The position numbers and the translations under genes were made by a program. A model generated the notes under the pieces. That model saw only the letters and a list, made by a program, of their open reading frames with translations, searched no databases and was not told the origin of the DNA. This document shows, piece by piece, positions 11,101 to 21,389 of a stretch of 64,000 nt of DNA; within the stretch, counting starts at the first letter, position 1; each line of letters starts with the position of its first letter. The stretch is taken from contig CM075942.1 in NCBI GenBank assembly GCA_038030265.1, positions 46,156,751-46,220,750 on the forward strand. Reading direction: 5' to 3'. Source of the DNA: Corythucha ciliata. Lineage: Eukaryota; Arthropoda; Insecta; Hemiptera; Tingidae.

Positions 11101-14100
11101 TTGATTGTCGTATGCATAGTCATTCTCAGGGGGAAAATTGTTAGTTTTTACACAATTTGAATTTTTGAAAAGGCAAATTAAAGAAAATGGTACCTATTTG
11201 GAGAGTCGAACCCGCAAAATTTGTTTCTTGAGTGAGCCAAACCTGCAAAACGTGTTTTTTTTTAGTCAAAGCCTCGAAATTAATTTTTTTAAAGAATCAA
11301 ACCAGCTAATATTGGTAATACGCTATAGCGTATTATTGGTTATATTAAGAGCACTCCCCCCGTAAACGCGCAGCATATTTGGCTTTATTACAGCAAATTT
11401 AGCCCTATGGACGATAATAAATTGTACGCAAAACTACTGACCCCCTGGAACATTGGCTTCATTAATTGTTTTTTTTATACATGCCGTATAAATTTAATTA
11501 TCTAATCGTTTTTTTTTTGAAATGAGAAAAAAATAGTTAATGAAGCCAATGTTCCAGCCCCCGCCCCCCGATGGTCAGAATCTGTCAATCTGACACTGGA
11601 ATCTGATTATTTCGTCAAAAGGCTTTCCGCAGTTAAAATAGGGCGTGGTCCTATCCCCTGATCGATTCAATACCCTGCTTGAGCGAAATTTTCCCAGAAA
11701 ACCCTTAGAATTGTCCCAAGGTCCAGGGGGTAATTAAGTCTTGGATGATTTCTGTTTCTGTCTGGTTAGAGCAGAGCGTCGGCCCACCAGCTCAAGGCGG
11801 TTGATTGTGTGCACTCGCCTATAGGTGCTGTCAACTATTGATCGTCTTCAGACGTTGATCATTCACTGAAAAGTTATTTTCTCCTCCTATCCATATCCAT
11901 CCTATCCTCATCAGACCCAGGTGGGCCTTGTGGGGTTACCGTGGTGGTTCCAACGGCGACACTACTGGTTGCATGGAAGTCGTGGGGTGTTTATTTCTGT
12001 TACTGTGGTCCCTAAATTTTAATTTTCATTAATCTATTGAAAAAGTTAATATTTCCGTCATTTTACCTCAACCCCAGAATTTCAGCGATGAGACCAAGAA
12101 AGTAAAAATCGTACCATCAGCGTCAGCTGCTGACACTACTAAAGTAAATTTCCTGGCACCTCCAAACGCTAACCCTAATCACACGACGGTAAGCTAATTC
12201 GAATTTAATTTTAATATTTGTGAAACTGTAAAATAAGGGTTTGTCCGTTAAAGGTTGACATGAAAGAGGAAACGTACGCTTCCTCGACGGAAGACCTCGC
12301 GCGGCGAGCCGTAAATGAAAGCATTCTAAAGAGAATTCCCGTTGGAGCTGAAGCCACCACGGTTTTTGTCGGTGCCGCCGAGTTTCTCGAGTTTCCAACA
12401 ATCGCCTTCGTCCGACTCGCCGAGGGTACTCTATTGCCGGGCGTCACTGAAGTAAGTCTGGCCGGTGGTGAATTTGGTGATGGGTGAGAGGCTCGTGATT
12501 TAATCATTGTGGTGTCTGATTTAAGGTTCCAATTCCCGTAAGATTTATTTTCACCCTTTTGGGACCATCTAGCGCCGACGTCGATTATCACGAAGTCGGT
12601 AGGTCTATATCGACTCTCATGTCAAGTCCGGTAACTCTTACATCTTTTCATATTTTTTTTCTCTAAACTGCGTTTAATAAAATTGTCTAAGTAATTTAGG
12701 ATTTTCACGATATCGCCTACAAAGCAGCAAGTAGAAAAGAACTTCTGTCCGCCATAAACGATTTTCTTGACTCTTCCATTGTTCTCCCGCCCGGTGACTG
12801 GGAAAGAAAGTCGCTACTTCCTTTCAACGAGCTCCGGGCTAAAACGGAAGCGATCAGAAGGCGGCAGAGCCGCTCTTCTTCGACTCTTCCGGCGGCGAAA
12901 AAAGGTATTTTATTTTTTTCGGGCGAAATTTTCCAAAGCGGTCCAAAACACCGTACAATTTTTCTTCCCAACAAGCTTTAATCGCGTCCGGCGGTGATGA
13001 TCGAGACGACGAATTTAAAAAAGAAGATAAAGACGACCCTTTAAGGCGAACAAGAAAACCGTGGGGTGGTCTCATGAAAGACATAAAGCGTCGATATCAA
13101 TTCTACCTGTCGGATTTCACCGACGGTTTCAACGGTCAGTGTATCGCTGCCGCAATTTTCATGTATTTTGCGGCTTTGTCGGGTACAATTACTTTCGGTG
13201 GTCTAATGGGTGAGTACGTGGTTATAAAAAAACGTCTATTCGAGACAAATGCAATAAGTTTTGTGCAGGCGATAAAACGAACAATCTAATTGGGATTTCT
13301 GAAACGCTTGTTTCGTCGGCTTGGGCTGGAATTCTATTCGCTCTCTTATCCGGTCAACCGTTGGTTATAATCGGCACGACTGGTCCTTTGTTACTGTTCG
13401 ACGACAGCCTTTACTCGGTATTTATAACAATTTCATTCAATCCTGAGAAACTAGATATTCCCTATTTTTCGTGACCGTCTTCATCAACTATAGTCCTTGG
13501 TATTTTATTAGAGACGAATTTCCGCGTGTCCTCGGCCCGTTTGTTTTGTTTTGACAGTTTTGCCTAACGTCTGAAATTGATTTCTTGGCCATGCGCGTGT
13601 ACATTACCTTTTGGCTCTTCATTATTTCCCTCATGGTGAGTTTCTTCGAGGGATCTGTTCTCGTTAAGTTATTCTCCAGATTCACGGAAGAAATTTTCGC
13701 ATCCCTCGTTTCATTGTTGTTCATCGTTGAGAGTGTCATAAAAATTTGCAAGGTGAAGAATAAAATATAATAAATAGATTTTTTGACGTATTTTTAAAGC
13801 GGACGTTTTTATCGAAGGTATTCCAAAAAAATCCTATTATGACGCTAAACGAATACTGTCACGCGGTGAACGCCTCTGAATGTCTTCACGGTTACGCCAC
13901 ACCACCGCCGGCTTTGTCACTGACCGACAATAGTTCGGCTCTTTCAGCGATTGACAACGTTAATTTGAGCACCACACCGTGAGTTAAATACTATTTGTTT
14001 TTTTTACAGCCGTCCAGCTTCGGCGGGAGCTGTTGGGTCCACCTAGCAGCTGCGGGTCCCGCGGCCGCAAAAAAAGGGCACCGAAACTTGTCATTTCAAT

Positions 14101-17100
14101 TTTGTGAATACATTCAGGCAGGAATCTTGTAATTTCTCTCAAATTAGGGCCCGAAGTCAGGGGCCTAGCCAGCCAGCCCTTTATCTAGGGCTGTAGAGCA
14201 TGTCAGGATCATTCGGGGTTGAGCCCCCAACAAGACAACTGGCCGTTCAAAAACTCAAAATCCGGCGTCAGAAATCGTCCACCATAAAAACTGAATTTGC
14301 ACAGAAATGGTCGATATCTCAGATCGTTTTCGAGGGAGTGGAACCTGCGAAAAGTTTTTTCAAGAGAGACAGACCTAGAAATTTGTTTTCTTTGCTGAGC
14401 TAAATAATCCGCGAAATTGGATTTTTAGTGAGCTCGACCGTGTGTTTTTGGTGAGAGAAACCCGCGAAATTGGCTTTTTAAAGAGCGAACCGGAGAAACT
14501 GGTTTTATAGTCAGCTACGAAGACCAGAGGGCTAGTCAGTAGTCAACTTCTAAGGGCCAAAAAGGGCTTTAGTGTGCAAAATCCACGAAATTGGTTTTTG
14601 GATGAGCATACCGCGCGAAATTTACTTCTTATTGAGGCTGACCCTTAAAAATGGTTTTTTTTTTTTTTTTTTTTCTTTTTGGCGAGAAAATCAGCAATAT
14701 TGGCTTTCAATTAGACAACCCCGTGAAATTGTTTGGTCGGCAACAGAGTACCGCAAAATTGTTTATTTTTGGTCAGTCAGACCCATGAAAATGGTTATAT
14801 GACATGAAAACCTCACGAGAGCGAAATCCAAGAAATAGGTTTTTGATTGAGCCGGACCAGTGGAAAAGTGTTAACATAAAGTGGTGACCCTGTAGGATTT
14901 ATACTTATCGTTTTTCTTTTACTTGTATATCCCTCCCCCCTCTGGCTACGCCCGTGTCACGAACTTGCAAACTCTCAAATATTTAGCTTTATTTAAACGC
15001 TGCAATTACAGGGATGTTGCACTAGACACACAGCCCCAGGGCACCCGCGAAGGACGTGCTTGGGTTCGTCCAAATCTAACCACAAATTCTAACGTGTCAG
15101 TTACTAAGAGTATAAGTAAAAAATTAGCCATTTTCCGTTCTTGCACTCAGCTTGACGGCCTGCCTCTACTCTTCTGTTCTCAAGAGAAAAGTCACGAAAA
15201 AAACCGAATTTCGTATTCCTAAGGGGACTTGTACCTAACAGTATAGTTTGGGTTTATTTAAATTGTTTTAAGCATTAAGAGAGTAGCACGCATTTTTCCC
15301 CCTGTTGACTTAAATAGAATCGGATTACCTACTCTTAGCATAAAATTGTGCTGCCTACTCTGTTGATCAATGATCTAAGTCACTCTATAAACACAAATTC
15401 TATAGGCCTCATAAGTATAAGTTTGGAACGCTCTCTTGAAAACTTCAATTGTTTGACTTTCAATCTTAGTAACTGACACGTTAGGAATTGCTCTAACCAC
15501 AAAATGCTCCAACCATAAAATGCTCTAACCACATGAAAACGGAATGGATTTTTAAAGAGCGAAATCCGAGAAATTGATTTTTGATTGAGCCAAAATCCGA
15601 AGTACAAATTGAAATTAATTAATTAAATTTCAAAATTGAGATTGAAATTGTTACCAAAAATGGTGACTCTGTAGGATTTGTACTTTTCGTTGTTTTTTTT
15701 ACTTGTATATTCAGGGATGAGTGTTATTTTTAGACGAAGTTGTTCAAAGAAAAAAAGACAAGTATTTTATTCAATTTTTTTTTAGCAAAACGACGCGAAA
15801 AAATTGTGAGTGGAGTTAAATTTTAATTTCCACAATGGGCACTGCCCCACTATGGCTTCTTCTTTCGGTCTTCTTCGGACTTTCGGGTCTAGGGGGAGGT
15901 CAACCTGCCCCCTCTGGCTACACCCATGTCCCGAATTTGCAAACTCTCAAATATTTAGCATTAAGGGGGAGTTGTACATGTCCTCGACCCCCCTCCAATA
16001 TGCCTCGCCTACTCCGCGTTACGTAAATTGTCGCCGCTGTGTGGTGCCTTATTACCTACTCTTGTGTCTCAGGGTATCCAAAAGTCTAGAAGTGCCGGGA
16101 TTCGTCCGAATTCAGTCGCAAACTCTAACTAATTTCAAAACTATTTTTAATGCAGCACTCCATACGCAACGAGTGAAAAATTCCTCTATGCCAACACCAC
16201 GACCCTCGCCGGTACTCTGACGAGCCATAAATCATCTCTTCCAGGCAACGAGCCAAATACTGCCCTTTTTTGTATGATTTTGTCGTTGGGTACATTTTTT
16301 ATCGCGTACTACCTGAGGCACTTTCGAAACAGTAAATTCCTAGGAAGAAGCGTAAGTAAACCTATCATTAGAGGAAGTTTCAACTGTTTTATCGTAGCTC
16401 TTATAAATCGGTTGGATGAAAAACAGGCAAGGCGGGCTTTAGGTGATTTTGGTGTTCCCATCGCCATAATTTTGATGGTTGCTCTCGACTATGCAGCCCC
16501 TGGAATTTATACGGAGAAGCTTAAAGTTCCCGAAGGGATGAATCCATCAGATTCGGACGTTCGGGGCTGGATCATTCCACTCGGTGGACTTCTTCGCCCA
16601 CTGCCCGTCTGGTGCTGTTTTGCCACTTTCATTCCTGCCATTCTCTTGTATATTCTTCTGTTCATGGAAACTCATATCGCAGAGTAAGTAACTCAACTCC
16701 TTTTTGTTGTTAAACCAAAAGTTTAAATTTTGGCTGTGCCTCTCTATTCAGGTTAATTATCGCGAAGAAAGAAAGAAAACTTAAAAAAGGTTCGGGGTTT
16801 CACTTGGACATTGTTCTCATGTGTCTACTGAACGTAGGCTGCGGTTTAATGGGAGCGCCTTTCATTTGCGCCGCCACCGTTCGATCGGTAACTCACGTGG
16901 CTGCAGTGACCGTCATGTCCAGGACTCACGCACCTGGAGACAAACCGCACATAATCGAAGTAAAAGGTGAATAATAAAAAAAAGTTTGGAAAAATTCGCA
17001 ATACGAAACGCTCGCTTTTTTTGTTTGTGTTTTGTTTTTTTGTTTTTGCTTTTTTCAGAGCAACGAGTTAGCGCTCTCGTCGTCGCCACCTTGATTGGGC

Positions 17101-17682
17101 TCTCAGTTCTGATTGCCCCCCTCCTCAGGCTTGTTCCAATGGCCGTTCTTTTCGGTGTTTTCCTCTACATGGGGGTGTCATCCATTAATGGCATTCAGCT
17201 TTTCGAGAGATGCCGCCTGTTTTTCATGCCGGTTAAACACCATCCGCAAGTGTCGTATGTCCGAAGAGTGCGTAATTCAAACCTCCACCCCTTCCAACCA
17301 GTTTTTGGCCGTATCATTTCTGTAATTTGTTGACAGGTTCAAACTCTTAAAATGCACCTGTTTACTTTCATCCAATTGTTGTGCTTAGCGTTACTTTGGA
17401 CGGTTAAATCTTCGGGAATTTCTCTCGCCTTTCCTTTTTTCCTCATTCTCATGGTGCCTCTAAGGTCACAATTGAGTCTTATTTTTTCGCCTCTCGAATT
17501 AAGAGCAGTAAGTAACTTCAAATTGAATGGGGCAAGTCGTATGAGGTATTGTGAAGGGGGGGGGGAGCATTTTTGTGACTAACCAGCTAAAATTGCAGCT
17601 AGATGGTGACGATCAGGGTAGCGGTGATGGAAACGACGAGGAAGAACCTGATTTCTACGTTGAAGCTCTACTTCCTGGCTGA
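4977..17682 (+). CDS. SLC4: SLC4-family bicarbonate/anion transporter (Ndae1-like), 20 exons, 5' end missing
   Basis: Twenty exons join in phase to 3669 nt (1222 residues plus stop). The cytoplasmic N-terminal domain has the family signatures FVQLDEL (residues about 261-267) and [17 protein letters not shown], then LVDLEE and ALLLRHK, then [20 protein letters not shown] and [26 protein letters not shown] leads into the membrane domain (from about residue 620), which has [76 protein letters not shown] and KMHLFTFIQ. These proteins exchange or cotransport HCO3-/CO3 with Cl- and often Na+ across the plasma membrane. The closest match from memory is the Na+-driven anion exchanger group (Drosophila Ndae1-like). 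Ion coupling cannot be read from the sequence. The start codon exon was not found, so the protein is N-terminally incomplete. Confidence 0.93.
6531..6634 (+). CDS. SLC4: SLC4 exon 2
   Basis: Acceptor TTCTTCTTAG, donor GTAAGT, 104 nt. Encodes [15 protein letters not shown], matching the 'H-Y-P-L' region and basic stretch before the SLC4 N-terminal core. Ends in phase 0. Confidence 0.8.
6842..6974 (+). CDS. SLC4: SLC4 exon 3
   Basis: 133 nt ending ...RRVQLDP, the counterpart of the family's 'RVQF' segment, with donor GTAGAG. The start is uncertain. The best-looking acceptor (TTCCTTGCAG, exon from 6835) is out of phase and gives an immediate TGA. The acceptor 7 nt downstream restores the frame, and I used that one. 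Confidence 0.65.
7036..7144 (+). CDS. SLC4: SLC4 exon 4
   Basis: Acceptor TTTTTCCAAG, donor GTATGG, 109 nt. Encodes an acidic then lysine-rich linker (PLIIVTAEN, then FKKKKR). The phase fits both neighbours. Confidence 0.75.
7316..7761 (+). CDS. SLC4: SLC4 exon 5 (core of N-terminal cytoplasmic domain)
   Basis: 446 nt, acceptor TTTTTCTAATAG, donor GTAAAT. It begins with HHHRKDN and carries the most diagnostic cytoplasmic motifs of the family: [27 protein letters not shown] and [19 protein letters not shown]. Confidence 0.92.
7826..8031 (+). CDS. SLC4: SLC4 exon 6
   Basis: 206 nt. Encodes [11 protein letters not shown] and [10 protein letters not shown], both SLC4 N-domain motifs. Donor GTAATC. 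The following intron (8032-12077) is about 4 kb and filled with repeats. Confidence 0.9.
8694..8922. mobile_element. foldback element with ~100-bp arms
   Basis: Left arm 8694-8800 and right arm 8823-8922 are reverse complements with scattered mismatches. The innermost 20 bp (GCTGCTCGCCATCTTCAGCG) are perfect, and the outer parts share TAAGGTTG and GTCGTCAGTCTT. The loop is 22 bp. It has no coding and lies in an SLC4 intron on the transcribed strand. Confidence 0.75.
9060..9960. other. GC-richer segment of unknown origin inside the SLC4 intron
   Basis: Higher GC than its surroundings, with one open frame at 9692-9919 (75 codons from ATG), but no recognisable domain, no matching splice sites and no phase link to the SLC4 exons. 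Probably a relic of a mobile element. I cannot name it. Confidence 0.3.
10226..10700. repeat. cluster of TTGGCTGAGCCAA palindromes
   Basis: The 13-bp palindrome occurs exactly at 10284-10296, 10424-10436 and 10686-10698, with near copies at 10231 and 10591. The first two sit in a direct duplication sharing CCAATAATCACGGAAGG. The intervening sequence is purine-rich. No gene recognised. Confidence 0.5.
11150..11320 (+). repeat. degenerate array, family A
   Basis: Units such as GAACCCGCAAAATTTGTTTC, followed by TTGAGTGAGCCAAACC, about 40 bp apart. Confidence 0.5.
11445..11557. repeat. foldback element, ~113 bp
   Basis: Bases 11445-11476 and 11524-11557 are inverted copies built on CTGGAACATTGGCTTCATTA. 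The interior is A/T-rich. MITE-like. Confidence 0.65.
12078..12188 (+). CDS. SLC4: SLC4 exon 7
   Basis: 111 nt, phase 0 at both ends, donor GTAAGC. Encodes a low-conservation linker ([10 protein letters not shown]). Two acceptors lie 8 nt apart. The one after ACCCCAG keeps the frame. The stronger-looking TTTCAG at 12085 would break it. Confidence 0.7.
12254..12451 (+). CDS. SLC4: SLC4 exon 8
   Basis: 198 nt, donor GTAAGT. Encodes [18 protein letters not shown] and [13 protein letters not shown], strongly SLC4 N-domain. Confidence 0.92.
12526..12630 (+). CDS. SLC4: SLC4 exon 9
   Basis: 105 nt, phase 0 to 0. Encodes [16 protein letters not shown] and [14 protein letters not shown], almost invariant in the family. 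Confidence 0.94.
12700..12904 (+). CDS. SLC4: SLC4 exon 10
   Basis: 205 nt. Encodes [28 protein letters not shown] and a basic linker at the end of the cytoplasmic domain. Donor GTATTT. Confidence 0.92.
12976..13209 (+). CDS. SLC4: SLC4 exon 11 (start of membrane domain)
   Basis: 234 nt, donor [19 protein letters not shown] precedes the first transmembrane helix, then [20 protein letters not shown]. The phase matches the exons on both sides. Confidence 0.94.
13269..13417 (+). CDS. SLC4: SLC4 exon 12
   Basis: 149 nt. Encodes the second and third helices with [17 protein letters not shown]. The GQPL form is typical of Na+-coupled or Ndae1-like members, whereas AE-type exchangers usually have AQPL. 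That assignment is from memory. Confidence 0.93.
13558..13752 (+). CDS. SLC4: SLC4 exon 13
   Basis: 195 nt, phase 0 to 0. Encodes [37 protein letters not shown] and a further helix. Confidence 0.93.
13800..13978 (+). CDS. SLC4: SLC4 exon 14 (extracellular loop)
   Basis: 179 nt, donor GTGAGT. Encodes the long extracellular loop with cysteines ([10 protein letters not shown]) and N-glycosylation sequons NAS, NSS and NLS. Such a glycosylated loop is usual in SLC4 transporters. Confidence 0.85.
14330..14880 (+). repeat. degenerate array, family A
   Basis: A dozen or more units of about 30-40 bp like CCGCGAAATTGGATTTTTAG followed by TGAGC, inside the SLC4 intron 13979-16155. A T/TC run (14655-14675) interrupts it. 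Confidence 0.65.
14876..14992. repeat. dispersed repeat E, copy 1
   Basis: Begins GTGGTGACCCTGTAGGATTT and continues through CCCCCTCTGGCTACGCCC to AACTCTCAAATATTTAGC. Two further copies lie at 15657-15962 and 19739-19870. Confidence 0.6.
15484..15540. repeat. three units of a 17-bp repeat
   Basis: Units like AAAATGCTCCAACCATA, repeated three times. The same motif type builds the long array at 52410-52915. Confidence 0.5.
15657..16030. repeat. dispersed repeat E copy 2, joined to a foldback-element arm
   Basis: 15657-15962 matches repeat E and has the longest middle part, with CTGCCCCACTATGGCTTCTT. From 15963 the sequence (GGGGGAGTTGTACATG, then CGACCCCCCTCC) matches one arm of the element at 53264-53562. 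Only that arm and adjoining sequence is present here, so it is a partial copy. Confidence 0.55.
16156..16351 (+). CDS. SLC4: SLC4 exon 15
   Basis: 196 nt, acceptor TTTAATGCAG, donor GTAAGT. Continues the extracellular loop with another sequon (NTT), then [20 protein letters not shown] (helix) and [12 protein letters not shown]. Found by phase and motif. Confidence 0.9.
16427..16683 (+). CDS. SLC4: SLC4 exon 16
   Basis: 257 nt, donor GTAAGT. Encodes [39 protein letters not shown] and [14 protein letters not shown]. The preceding 75-nt intron is a multiple of three with no stop in frame. Confidence 0.93.
16752..16966 (+). CDS. SLC4: SLC4 exon 17
   Basis: 215 nt. Encodes [37 protein letters not shown] and THAPGD, all signature SLC4 membrane-domain segments. 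Confidence 0.95.
17059..17267 (+). CDS. SLC4: SLC4 exon 18
   Basis: 209 nt. Encodes [38 protein letters not shown] and [14 protein letters not shown]. The donor GTGCGT keeps the phase. Confidence 0.94.
17337..17507 (+). CDS. SLC4: SLC4 exon 19
   Basis: 171 nt, phase 0 to 0, donor GTAAGT. Encodes [40 protein letters not shown] and FSPLELRA (last helices). Confidence 0.94.
17599..17682 (+). CDS. SLC4: SLC4 exon 20 (last, with stop)
   Basis: Acceptor AAATTGCAG. 27 codons, acidic tail [19 protein letters not shown], ending in TGA at 17680-17682. The cytoplasmic C-tail is short compared with many Na+-coupled SLC4 proteins. Confidence 0.9.
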   Translation, partial: LDGDDQGSGDGNDEEEPDFYVEALLPG

Positions 17683-17848
17683 GACTCTTTTGATCCGGAC
17701 CGAAGTCTTACATGACGTGCTCCAAACAAGACTACTCATTTTAATTATGCTTAAAGCAGTCAAATCATTACAATGGGTCCGTTGTTTGTAAAACTGTAAC
17801 GCGATTAATTACGATTAATCCTTCCCTCTTATTTTACCGTGTGTTGAA

Positions 17849-17854
17849 AATAAA
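17849..17854 (+). promoter_or_regulatory. polyadenylation signal AATAAA for the SLC4 gene
   Basis: Canonical hexamer 167 nt after the SLC4 stop codon, in sense orientation. It implies a 3' UTR of about 190 nt. Confidence 0.6.
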
Positions 17855-18464
17855 ACCTCATCAAGTGTTGAGCAATTTTTTGAGTTTAACAACGGGGTAA
17901 ATATTTAAAAAAATTAAAGAAATCGCGATTATTATCGTTGCGTAAATGATGATATCCTCTCTATCGTAATACTTAAAGGAAAGGGAACGACACAATATTT
18001 TGCCATATCACACGAATTTTCGGACTCGGGAAATTAGAAAATCGAGAGTGATGCATCATGATTGGTTCGTTCTTGGCCCCGTGCATTTTTTTTTTCTCGC
18101 AAATAACGGACACGGGATCGAAGAAACTCGTTGAACAGGTCCGGGAACCGAAAAAATCGACCAAAACAAAACTTGCGTGAGAAGGTTAGGCTATAACCCG
18201 CATAGCACCTTGTGTCGTGCATGCCGAGGCAAACCGCTATTCATGTTTTGACGCCTACAGTACAGAGCCGAATATTTGGTTGCTAAGACTAAAAAATTCA
18301 ATGAATTTGGCCGAGAGACCGTTCAATGAGTAAAAACGGAGAAATCAACGGCATGCACCAATGACGCGAAGAGGTGACACATTTCAGCGATTAGGCTTCA
18401 ATCAGTGGTTTCCTCGTGTGAGCTATACGTTGTCTCTTGTGGTTAGCATCGGAATGTCGTCAAA

Positions 18465-18467
<3 letters not shown>

Positions 18468-18521
<54 letters not shown>
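18468..18521 (+). repeat. poly-T run, 54 nt
   Basis: Uninterrupted T tract. It may be the A-tail of a reverse-strand retrotransposed copy, but no source sequence is evident beside it. Confidence 0.85.
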
Positions 18522-18525
<4 letters not shown>

Positions 18526-19199
18526 GAGTAAAACGATTGCTAGCTCATTCATGGGTCAGAACTTATTCATAAATTTATTTTTTAAGGTTTGTTTTTGCTA
18601 AAATAGAGCATAAATCGTGATCCGTTCGTAAAATAATCCAACAGTTAATAAATACGCGATTTTTGAAATTTTAGGTCATTTCAAACACGCCAGCTAGCAT
18701 GTTTGCGTCATAGGCGCTTTCCGAAAAAAAAGTCACCTGTAATGTAGCTGTCGAAGAGCGGTTTGTCGTACTTCTTTGCCTTATATTTTCTACTAGAGCT
18801 CTCCAATAATAAAATAGTGGAGGATAAACAGATGAGCTATTTAGAGGCATGAAAAGGACAGAGAATACAACGACGATTACGATGCGGAAAATGTTCGTTT
18901 TGGCGGGATTTCAAATATACCAACTTTTGTTGAGAAATAACAAATATTTCTGAAGGGTTTAAAATTTTTATTTATTTATTTACGTGGAAGGATTGATGTG
19001 CCTAATCGAAAACAAATATTTTTGGAAAATGTGAAACTTCCTCATTATCGCATAAAAATTATTACGAAAAATCGCTCATTTGCAACCAGTGCCACCGTCT
19101 TTAGGCGGGGACCCGACGGACCTGGGCCCGGATTCTTCGGATTTTTTCCCAAAAAATTTTTGGGTTTCAGCGAGTGAAATTTAAGATATTCTATTTTTT

Positions 19200-19870
19200 A
19201 ATGAGAAAAACCCCCAGAAATTGGTTTTAGAGCAACAAACAACCGCGAAATTGGGTTTTCAGCTATTCGCCTATTTCATAATTTGGGCAGAGCTGTCGTT
19301 GGCCACTCGGGAACTAACTCATGTGGGCAGTCTTCTACTAGTTTCTAATGGAAATCACTCACAACAACTGTTTCCAAAGATGGTCAACTGCAGCGCTGCC
19401 TGAATTATGATCAAGGCGAATAAAAAAACCACGAAATTAGGGTTTCTGCGAGCCAGAACCGCGAAAATTGGGCTTCTAGTGAGAAAAATCCTCGAAAAGG
19501 CTTATAGAGCCTGAAATCAGCGAAAATAATTTTTAGTGAGTCAGACCGTCAAAAATTGGGTTTTCGTGCGGGAAATTAGTCTCTTTTAATCTCGCCACGC
19601 CGTGATATTGTTTTATCAGCTACAGAAATTGGTGACATTGTCTTTTTTAGGGATTGATATCCGAGAAATTGGTTTCTTCGTGAGCCAGACTCACAAAATC
19701 TTTTGAAAAATGTTTTAAGTTAGGGAACTTCACGAAATCAGTGGTGACCCTGTATGATTAGTACTTTTTGGTAGTATTATCTGGGAGTTGGCAGCTGCCC
19801 CACTACGGCTTCGTTTTCGGGTCTAATGGAGGGAAACTGCCCACCCCTGCCCCCCCGGCTACGCCCATGG
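19200..19870 (+). repeat. family A array followed by repeat E copy 3
   Basis: 19200-19740 holds units like CCGCGAAATTGGGTTTTCAG. 19739-19870 matches repeat E (GTGACCCTGTATGATTAGTA, then CTGCCCCACTACGGCTTC). Confidence 0.6.
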
Positions 19871-20399
19871 TTCACGGCTAAAGAAAAAAAGTCGTGTCCA
19901 CGAAGGGGCCCGATGTTATCCCCGGACCCGGGGCCCCAACTTCATTAAAGACGGCCCTGTTCGCAACTAAATTTTAGAAAACGCCAAACCATGGTTTCTA
20001 GAGGCAACTTCGTGGATAGAAGTGAAAAAAATCGCTAATTCGCGAACTAAAATAATAGAGAAAAAGCCCTAATTTACGGCTAAAACCGAGTAACCGTGCC
20101 AATTCACGTATAAAATCGAGAAATGACGTTAATTTGCGGTTAAAATGGAGAAAAGGTTTACCTATTCAAATTGCCCAGCTAGATTTGCGTTTCGTCCCAC
20201 TGTGGCACTCTAAGAAACGTAAACTTATGATATCTCAATTTTTAAGGTTCAATCCGCTCCTGTTTATATCCCACTCTAGCACGAGAAGGAAGTTGCTGAG
20301 GCAACTCGTGAGATTTCGAAAACGTGAAAAGAGCCTCAATTAATGAACCGCACGAAATTTCCCCATCCTTTTTTGGCAACGAGATTTCCTACCCAATAA

Positions 20400-21389
20400 A
20401 TAAATACATAAGAATAAATCGAATTTTATTTAAAAATGTATTCTAGTTTGGAATATAGTATCTAAAACATGAATAGTCTTTTTCCTTTACAGACGTCATT
20501 ACAAAAAAAAAAACAATAAACAAATACTAAAATTAGTACAATCGATCAACAATGCACTAAACAAACAAGATACAGATCACGACAGAAAATGAGATTGTGC
20601 TCACAGTACGACCGTGCTCTTGCGCTCGACATCCATTTTATTAATTTAAAAAAAAATTCTCGCGTATTTCCGTAGGTAAAAAGTAGCGATTCTCATCTTC
20701 ACCTGTCCTCCTATCATCATGGCACTTCTTTATCCACACAGCCATTTTTTTAAAAAAAAGTTTTGCCACGTGGGTAAAATAACATAAAATATAGCACATG
20801 CTTTGCAATCGAAAGTGCCAAGAATCCTATAACGAGCCATTTTCGATCAATCGATAGTATTTACAATGATTCTTTAAAAAAGTATCTTATTAATTATTTC
20901 ATAAGTATAAAATGTACATTTCAATTATATTATACAATGTCGAATATTTTTGAGCTTAAGGCAATAATAAAGTAAGACAAAATTAAGGGAAGGTGGGGTA
21001 CATACAAAAAATTCTGTCTAATTACTTATTGCCAATATTTCCCTAAAAATCACTCCCCATTGTTCGATTCTATGGGATCACAATCATTTAATTGTCCTTG
21101 TCAAGCATGTCACCAACACTAGCCTTATCTTTAACAACTACTTCGCGAAATAAAAGTAGTTTGGTAATAAATACAAGTATAAGGGATGTCCTTTAATTAA
21201 AAAAAAATTGATGCTAGTATTCACAGATTAGGGGTGGTTCACCTGGGCACTGAGCACATTTTATCTTGAAAGAGACTACGACGTAGCACAAATACAGGAA
21301 TTAAATAAATTAAGTGGCTTAACACAGTTTGAAAGTCCGTTATTTAATTTTTTTTTATGAAATAAAAGTCTCGAACGAAGGAGGGTGTC
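20400..21389 (-). other. probable 3' UTR of the bestrophin gene
   Basis: About 1 kb of A/T-rich sequence directly after the bestrophin stop codon (minus strand). Unlike almost all other non-coding parts of the window, it has none of the degenerate repeat families. TTTATT (AATAAA on the minus strand) occurs at 20425-20430 and 20636-20641. The true end is not determinable here. Confidence 0.35.

Larger units (their letters stand above)
17870..20400. other. intergenic region between two converging genes
   Basis: No exon seen. It contains a 54-T run, family A units (19200-19740), repeat E copy 3 (19739-19870) and family B units (19970-20160). About 17870-18460 and 18530-19080 hold nothing I can name. 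Confidence 0.5.

Noticed and set aside
14330..14880. CRISPR-like array
   Set aside because: Units are diverged, have no unique equal-length spacers, and the DNA is eukaryotic.
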